Below, in pieces: positions 8,383 to 13,917 of a stretch of 15,839 bases of DNA. The translations under genes and the position numbers were made by a program. How positions within the stretch are numbered: the stretch's first letter is position 1; every line of letters begins with the position of its first letter. The DNA comes from Tetmemena sp. SeJ-2015 (taxonomy: Eukaryota; Ciliophora; Spirotrichea; Sporadotrichida; Oxytrichidae). Location of the stretch: NCBI GenBank assembly GCA_027382625.1, contig JAJKFJ010021534.1:1-15839 (forward strand). Direction: 5' to 3'. The notes beneath the pieces were generated by a model. The model was given only the letters and a program-made list of their open reading frames with translations, did no database searches and was not told where the DNA came from.

Positions 8383-11300
8383 ATGTTAGTATTAAGACTC
8401 AAACAATCAGCACGCTTTGACTTTAGATCTGCTGAATAGATTTTGTTCTAAAAATGCAACTCTGGGGAGTGAGAACAACTAAATATCTGAGGAACTGAAG
8501 TAGTTGCTTATGATGAGCTAAAACAATTTTTTATCTTTAGACGGACAGCTAACTAAATGCTTCTAATTTATCAGGTCTAAACTTATCTGAACTGCTAAAC
8601 AATAATCATCTCAGACAAAATCTACTAAGCTAGGTTCTTACTGATGAATTAAGAGCAATTGGCACCACCTCAAATTAATTAACTCAATCCATCTCAATCA
8701 AAAAGATATAATTGTTCTCAATATTTTGTATCCATGCTCATGGAGGAAAATAATACAAGACCCTTCACTCAACTCACATTTAACAACACATCAAACGAAA
8801 ATGACAGAATATAAATTGAGCTGCTAAGAACTTAAAATCAGTTGAAATTCAATGAAGAACTCAGCACACAACTTGAAAGGAGTCAACTTCAGTTCTCAGA
8901 TCTTTCAAATCAGAATCTTCTTCTCAACTCATAAAATTCTTTGAATAATATTTTCTTATGGGAAGTAAAGCCTAATCAATCCTCTGAAATTAAGCTCACT
9001 CACCCAAAATGATAACAAAAGGTATATGATGAGTGGCACAAATTGCAACTCCCAAGTCTAATTTGACTAAAACTTTTTAAACACTTAGAACAGACAATAA
9101 GATTAGCATCTTTAAAATTAAGCAGTGATCTCTAATTTCTCCTGCTTGAATGAAGTGTATCAAAGTGATGATCAAAGCTCAGATTAAATGTAACACGACT
9201 AATACCAATAGCAATTATAAAGAAATTTTCAAGGACATCCTCACAAATAAAATACTTCCCAGATGAAGAGGCTATCTGTCGAAACTGCTGATTTTATTCA
9301 ATTTCAATAGGACAGAAAGACTGCCTAAACCATTGATTATGACTCTTATAATATGCTTGAAATTTTTTTAAAAGCAGCCAAATAATGGTTAAATGAGTCC
9401 TCTCATTATGAACCAAGACAAGAAAAAATTAAATCAAGCAGTCTAAAATAGTATGTATGGGTCTATCACCATAAATGCTCAACGATTAAACTATTGCTGA
9501 AATTTTATAATTTATTATCCAGCTTATAATTTTACTTTAAACTGTAGGAAATTAACTTTTTTATTTAAACATATAATCTTTAGGAACTATTTAAATCTTA
9601 GCTCTATTTGTGCTAAAGTTTTGCATTAAATAAATCGATGAACTAATTATATTGTGAGGTATAATAGCCTAAGATTATTTTAATAAAGTTGAGCATTGAT
9701 TCATAAAAGCAGAAGCCATATATAAAAAGCAACTGGATGTCTAAGTATTTGAGCAATCCATCAGATGCGTCCTAGAGAATAAACATGAATCAAGAGAGTA
9801 TTTCTCCTAAGCCAGTGTAAGCTAGAATTCAAAAGTTAAGCTACCTAAATGGATAAAACTATCTTCGAAATAGGTCAAACTCTACAGAGTAGAGACAGTC
9901 CAATAAGATGAACATGTCACTAAACTCTGTCAATTCAAGTCAGTAATTCTTTTCTCTTCATAACTAATCGTGTTTTGATACACTAAATCGATAAAACTCA
10001 AGGGGAACTAAAAAGTAGAGAAAGATTAATAAATCACTCAACAATTTCGATCAATCTGCTTTGCTTCAGCAAAGTATGAATAACTCAATCATGCAACCTG
10101 CTGTAAACATGTCTATTAACTTCTAAAATATTTCGCAGTTGAGAAGTAACAGTGGGGCAAACACTAATCATTAGAATAGTTAATATGTGATGAATCCACT
10201 ATGCTTAGACCAAGACATTATTCATATTTCCAAAGTAGAAGTGCTATTTGCAGAAAGAATTGTGCCTCTCTTAGATGGAGCTGCCTTTTACAAAAAGTTC
10301 TTTTTAATTTCTCGAGTAGGTAAAGTTTGAATGAGAAAGCATTTGATCCACTGGAAGCAGATAAATTTGGTCCTGAATCTTGTGGCTACGGAATCAGAAT
10401 TTTCTAACTTGATAAGTCTTTAATGTCAATTAATGTGCGCTAAAGCCTCAAAAATGCAGCTGAGAGCGTAATAAATTTAAACGATATCAAGAACGTCATT
10501 CTTCCTTCTACCACTATGGAAATAATAAAGGCTTAGAAATAATTTTTCTTCTACAAAATTTAATATTAAAAAAGGCAAAATAATGAAATAATAAGTTTAT
10601 AATTTTTTTTTATTTAAAAGGGGGAAATAAGGATTTACTGGAGGAGTTTTTAATACTGGATAACAAAGGTGGAATAAGCCATTTGGCGAAGATAGGAGTA
10701 GTAAACAAGAATAGTGATTTCTATCGTTAGAAGTGCTTAGACTCGACTTACTATCCATTTAGTATAGCTTTACAAAGTAATAGAATAAAACTGATAGCGA
10801 AGAGAGACTCTCAAGAAATGGATTATTGGAATCAACCTACTCAAAAACAACAAGAAGCATATCCCTAAAATTAAGTAAATGATGGAGTCTAAATTCGAAT
10901 GAAAATAAGTTTATAAAATCAATAATTATATTTCATTAATCTTCGCCTGAATGTATATTAGAATTAAATGTGTAAAAAGGGATTTAATAAAATATATTTG
11001 TCTTAAATGAAAGAAAATAGGCAGGGATCCACTAAGGAATTACTCGAGCTAATAAGGTTCAAGACATTAGAAATGAGTTAGAAAAAGTAGGAACTAAATT
11101 AGAAAGAGCTTCGAGGTGAGTAAACTTTTGGTTTCCAAGAGTTCAGAGAAAGAGATCTGCTTAGATTCCCAAGCATTATGCAGGAGAAGAGGAGATATGA
11201 TAGGAACTATTATGTTGATGAGCCAAGGTTCAATTCTATTATGAGCAGAAACTTCAAATAGCTAAATAACGAATGCTCAATATCATATAACACTATATCA

Positions 11301-12337
11301 GCTAGCGCCTCTTAAGCAAACTTAAATTAGGGTGGAGACTAGCAGAAGTTTAAAGTTCATAGGTATAAGAGTATCGTATTTAACTAATCCGATATATTGA
11401 AGGCAACTCCAATAAATAACTCAGACGTTTCAGCCAGTTAAAATCTACCTTCATTTTAAAAATAAACGAAAGCAGAAGATAATCCTTATCTGGTTGATAG
11501 ATAAAGAAAAGCCAATCTAAATAAGAGATTGAACCATTCTCTTCTTAATAACTTGCAGATCAATAGAGAAAAATAGAATGAAAAAGACAATATAAATGAG
11601 ATATCTATCATGCTAGATAAAGTTATTCAATCCAATCCTGTTGCAATAAAATCTAAACCAAGAATTGAACTTATCAACTAAAGCTAAATTTAATAAGCAA
11701 AAGCCAAAGAATCGCTAACTCAAAAATCTCAAAATTTCATGCTAAGAAAGGCTTTAGAAAATGTCTTTGGGAACAATAAAAACCTTGATAATTCTCCAGC
11801 TTTTAAAAATGTATACAAAAGAGATTCTCTACAAGATCTAGATTAAAAATAGGAATAAATAAGACTTCCTAAAAAGATTGGCAATACAAAGTAAAGGAAT
11901 AAAAATACTTTTTATTCAGTTTTTCCATCAACTGAGATTTTCCAAACTTACGAAAACAAATTAAATGGAAGACCTCATTTTATAACTACAAAAGAAGACG
12001 CTTATCAAAAGAATCTAGATATAATATAAAATAGTCCTGAATGTGGACCTAAAGCTACAGATATGGAAAGGGGACTTTTCTATAAAAGAAGTGACGATAT
12101 TGTGAAATCAAAGGTTCTAGTTTCTAAAATGGAGAATTTATTTATTTGAAAGCAATAATCAGAGCTCCCACTCCTAAAATGTTTAAGAAAAAATGATTTC
12201 TTTTAATTCTGATTTGAAGGACAAATAAATTTATTGATAAGCAAAACAAGAGTATCGAGAAGGTTCCTAGTATTTGGAATACTAATTTGAGTTCTAGTTT
12301 TGGTATATCTACTAGCCAGAGGCTTCATAATTCCTGA
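8383..12337 (+). CDS. Asn/Ser/Gln-rich protein, about 1,110 aa, family not recognised (split by about 13 IESs)
   Basis: Starts ATG 8383-8385 (MLDLLNRFCSKN once the first IES is removed) and ends TGA 12335-12337 (STSQRLHNS). It begins with about 150 residues rich in Asn, Leu and Gln with helical character. A globular segment at about 10200-10890 follows, with the fewest low-complexity residues (for example LFAERIVPLLDG, FGPESCGYGIRIFQLDKS and FTGGVFNTGQQRWNKPFGED). Then comes a long polar tail (11000-12337) rich in Lys, Asn and Ser. I recognise no domain; it has no membrane segment. A two-gene reading is possible, the second starting at ATG 9737 (MSKYLSNPSDASQRIN), but pointer repeats CATAAA and GAAT join the two halves into one frame through YKKQLDVQVFEQSIRCVLEN. 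All listed IESs give one frame to the stop. Confidence 0.78.
8386..8422. other. IES, 37 bp, pointer TTAG
   Basis: TTAG at 8386-8389 recurs at 8423-8426. The IES lies directly after the start codon, so excision joins ATG to LDLLNRFCSKN. Without it the ATG frame ends at TGA near 8470. Confidence 0.8.
8553..8562. other. IES, 10 bp (or 4 bp), pointer CTAA
   Basis: CTAA occurs at 8549, 8553 and 8563. A phase change of 1 is needed here; using 8553/8563 gives DGQLTNLSGLNLSELL, while 8549/8553 (4 bp) gives DGQLNASNLSGLN. Both are valid in frame. Confidence 0.65.
8687..8729. other. IES, 43 bp, pointer ATCCAT
   Basis: ATCCAT at 8687-8692 recurs at 8730-8735. Excision joins TSNQLTQS to MLMEENNTRPFTQL in frame. 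Confidence 0.88.
8937..8952. other. IES, 16 bp, pointer TTCTT
   Basis: TTCTT at 8937-8941 recurs at 8953-8957. Excision gives LLLNSQNSYGKQSLINPLK and avoids TGA at about 9010. Confidence 0.85.
9360..9369. other. IES, 10 bp, pointer AAA
   Basis: AAA at 9360-9362 recurs at 9370-9372 around a run of seven T. Excision gives DSYNMLEKQPNNGQMSPLI. A 1-bp T slip is the alternative. Confidence 0.7.
9470..9701. other. IES, 232 bp, pointer CATAAA
   Basis: CATAAA at 9470-9475 recurs at 9702-9707. The insert is strongly AT-rich and contains a TGA (9498-9500) in the incoming frame. Excision joins NSMYGSIT to IKAEAIYKKQLDVQ. Confidence 0.72.
9777..9786. other. IES, 10 bp, pointer GAAT
   Basis: GAAT at 9777-9780 recurs at 9787-9790. 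Excision joins EQSIRCVLEN to QESISPKPVQARIQ. It competes with a model in which a separate gene starts at ATG 9737. Confidence 0.68.
10293..10321. other. IES, 29 bp, pointer AAA
   Basis: AAA at 10293-10295 recurs at 10322-10324. Excision joins LDGAAFYK to SLNEKAFDPLEADKFG in the right phase. A longer repeat AAAGTT (10294 and 10322, spacing 28) gives the wrong phase and a stop. Confidence 0.75.
10536..10623. other. IES, 88 bp, pointer GAAATAA
   Basis: A 7-bp repeat lies at 10536-10542 and 10624-10630. With the next IES it gives TTMEIIKAQKQGFTGGVFNT. The insert contains a long T-run and almost no G/C. Confidence 0.88.
10699..10711. other. IES, 13 bp, pointer TAGT
   Basis: TAGT at 10699-10702 recurs at 10712-10715. 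Excision joins NKPFGEDRSS to DFYRQKCLDSTYYPF and removes an in-frame TGA at 10714. Confidence 0.88.
10898..11005. other. IES, 108 bp, pointer AATGAAA
   Basis: A 7-bp repeat lies at 10898-10904 and 11006-11012. The insert is in frame and open but much more AT-rich than its flanks. Excision gives NDGVQIRMKENRQGSTKELL. Confidence 0.85.
12132..12152. other. Short IES or slip, boundaries uncertain (4-22 bp)
   Basis: The frame meets TGA at 12147 in a TTTA-type tandem, but a phase change of 1 reopens it into a Ser/Asn-rich tail (NNQSSHSQNVQEK). Candidate repeats are the 4-bp tandem (4 bp) and AAT (19 or 22 bp). I cannot choose between them; it could also be the true stop. Confidence 0.5.
12221..12245. 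other. IES, 25 bp, pointer ACAA
   Basis: ACAA at 12221-12224 recurs at 12246-12249. Excision joins FNSDLKDK to SIEKVPSIWNTN. A 4-bp AAAT tandem slip is a possible alternative with the same phase. Confidence 0.62.
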
Positions 12338-12340
12338 GAC

Positions 12341-13216
12341 ATCGATGATGCCTTATTCTTAAATTAGTATTTAGGTAACATCTTAGACAAAATGAACCTT
12401 GATGAAATTCTCCTCCTCTTTCTCGTATTAGAAAGAAAGGTTTCTCAAAGTTTCTATCAAATGAACTCTTCTATGTGCGTTGATTTTCTCTCCTTTCAAG
12501 AACTCTAATATTTTTGCGAGCATCCTATTTTTGAGCATGTATTCTCTGCCATCCTCTAGTCCTGATAAATTAGAGAGTATGTTAGAAACAAAGTCAAAAC
12601 TAGCATTTTGTTGGAAATAACAGAACATTCCAAACATGTTATCTAAAATTGCACCTTTGGTAGCTCCAGAGCCAAGCAAGTATTTTTGGCCCTCCTCATT
12701 GGTGGTAATGTTTGAGAGGATGATGATGAGATATTCAATAGCAGTGGATACTTAATTATCTCCGGAATCATTGACGACATATGCGTTATCATCATCTAGG
12801 TATTGAGCATGAGTTGTTTCCCTCGCCTTCATATCCATCTTCACATTCTCTTTCAAGAAATCAAACACTCTTGTTCCTATGTTCAGCTTTATCAACTCTT
12901 TCACATAGTGAGGATCATAATTTAATAATAACTATCATGCGAAAAGTTGATCAAGCAAGAAGCGATTCTCACGTAATCCTATAAAGTATTATTAAATAGC
13001 AAAATTTACCCCTTCTGGTAAAATTCTAAGTAGGACCTTGATAATTTACTAATGAAACAGCTCTCTATTTGATTATGTAGTTGTATAGGCTAAAATGATG
13101 TCAAGTGCTTGGGCTTTAGCTTCCTTAGAGTCTAGGAACTAGATTATTTGCTTAATTTGATCTTTCTCTGCATCTGAGTGAGCGGTTGTTTCCACTGGCT
13201 GTGATTGTTCTACCAT
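12341..13216 (-). CDS. HGH1-like armadillo-repeat protein, C-terminus missing
   Basis: Reads right to left from ATG 13214-13216 (MVEQSQPVETTAHSDAEKD). Helical repeats follow: QIIQFLDSKEAKAQALDIIL, then LINFSHDPHYVKELIKLN, then YLIIILSNITTNEEGQKYL, then ILSNLSGLEDGREYML, and finally INAHRRVHLIETLRNLSF. The pattern of an EGR motif closing each repeat and an RR...TLRN block matches HGH1, which in yeast assists folding of elongation factor eEF2 (known for the family). HGH1 proteins are usually 350-400 residues; about 275 are visible here. The C-terminal 100 or so, after the TLRN block, are absent, and the minus frame runs without stop into the 3' end of the convergent gene. One IES and one GT...AG intron are removed. 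Family assignment is by eye. Confidence 0.7.
12914..12933. other. IES, 20 bp, pointer ATCAT
   Basis: ATCAT at 12914-12918 recurs at 12934-12938. Excision on the minus strand gives CLINFSHDPHYVKELIKLN and avoids a TGA. Confidence 0.92.
12979..13009 (-). other. Spliceosomal intron, 31 nt
   Basis: On the minus strand it begins GTAAAT and ends TTATAG. Removal joins RILPEG to DYVRIASCLINFSHD between codons. Unlike the IESs it has canonical ends and no flanking repeat, and reading through gives a frameshift and TGA. Confidence 0.87.
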
Positions 13217-13351
13217 TTAGAAATTATTAAATATAGGTTGATTATGAAAAGGTGATCAATGTTAAGAACAAAATTAATCTCAAGGGAGGGGAAGGAAGAG
13301 GGCTTATTTAAATTAATTAATTTTTGAATTTAGACACGAATAGAATCTAAG
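13217..13351. promoter_or_regulatory. Divergent intergenic region, 135 bp
   Basis: Gap between the starts of the HGH1-like gene (-) and the small gene (+); presumably holds both promoters. It contains a purine-rich stretch (about 13279-13300) and an AT-rich stretch (13306-13330). No specific site is recognised. Confidence 0.4.
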
Positions 13352-13645
13352 ATGAAAGAGAAGACCTTTAAGTTTAAAGTGACACAGCATAATGAAAGTC
13401 TTGATGACGTGTACAACAACCTCCAAAGTGCTTGTAACAAGGTCTTGCTTGAACAAGATGAGAAATCTTTTGAGGATTGGTTTTTAGAACTTTATCAGTG
13501 CAAACAGAAATCTATATTTGAAGCAGATAAATCAGACGCAATTAAAGCACTCAGAATCTATCTCAAGAAAGATGAAGATATTCAAGATATGGAAACAAAC
13601 TAAGGCTCAAAGGCAAACACTATAGGAGGCTAAAACTAAGTGTGA
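13352..13645 (+). CDS. Small acidic protein, 97 aa, unknown
   Basis: ATG 13352-13354, with an in-frame TGA upstream at about 13325 that fixes the start region; stop TGA 13643-13645. It begins MKEKTFKFKVTQHNESLDD. The middle is helical and rich in Lys, Glu and Asp with several aromatic residues (FEDWFLELYQCKQKS). The end is polar and uses TAA for Gln three times. No domain, signal peptide or membrane segment is visible, and no IES is needed, which is unusual for this window. GTGTGAC at 13640 recurs at 13669, so a short IES could span the stop, but either version ends at TGA. Confidence 0.75.
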
Positions 13646-13917
13646 CAGGGTTGCTTCCTCATGATGGCGTGTGACTACCATAAATACGATGCCATCTCAG
13701 TTCAATAAAGTTTGGCTTGTTAAACCATTTAAATAGACATATGTACACTTTAATAATATATTACAGCTCTTACTTACACTTCCTTCCTTTCCCTAGAGAT
13801 CAAATTTGTTATTAATCTCGATCACCTTTTCTTCTTCAACCTATAATAATTAGTAGATTTATTAAACTTATTAAAAGCACATTCGATTATAGTAAACTCA
13901 GAGAAAGCGGCAAATTC
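13646..13917. other. Intergenic region, 272 bp
   Basis: The first 85 bases are richer in G/C than usual spacers and open in several frames, including Gln-Gly-Cys-Phe onward in the upstream gene's frame; they may be 3' UTR or an unrecognised coding piece. From about 13735 it is AT-rich and leads into the start of the ankyrin-type gene. No motif is identified. Confidence 0.4.

Noticed and set aside
9331..9701. CATTGATT repeated at 9331 and 9694 as an 8-bp pointer pair in phase
   Set aside because: It would delete 9339-9693, which includes a well-behaved coding stretch (MSPLIMNQDKKKLNQAVQ). The smaller CATAAA and AAA pointers explain the region without that loss.
9721..9730. TATAAAAAGC as a TATA box
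   Set aside because: In the preferred model these bases are codons (Tyr-Lys-Lys); the motif is common by chance at this base composition.
10294..10327. AAAGTT repeat (10294 and 10322) as pointer
   Set aside because: The spacing of 28 gives the wrong phase and an immediate TGA; AAA with spacing 29 joins the two coding pieces correctly.
10620..10710. Open frame reading GNKDLLEEFLILDNKGG without the 13-bp IES
   Set aside because: It needs no second IES, but the GAAATAA and TAGT pointers together give a phase-consistent reading with less biased residues on both sides; the apparent frame is a shadow.
13646..13735. A further gene or HGH1 C-terminus in the G/C-richer stretch
   Set aside because: Several frames are open on both strands, but none resembles HGH1 or continues a neighbour through a usable pointer.
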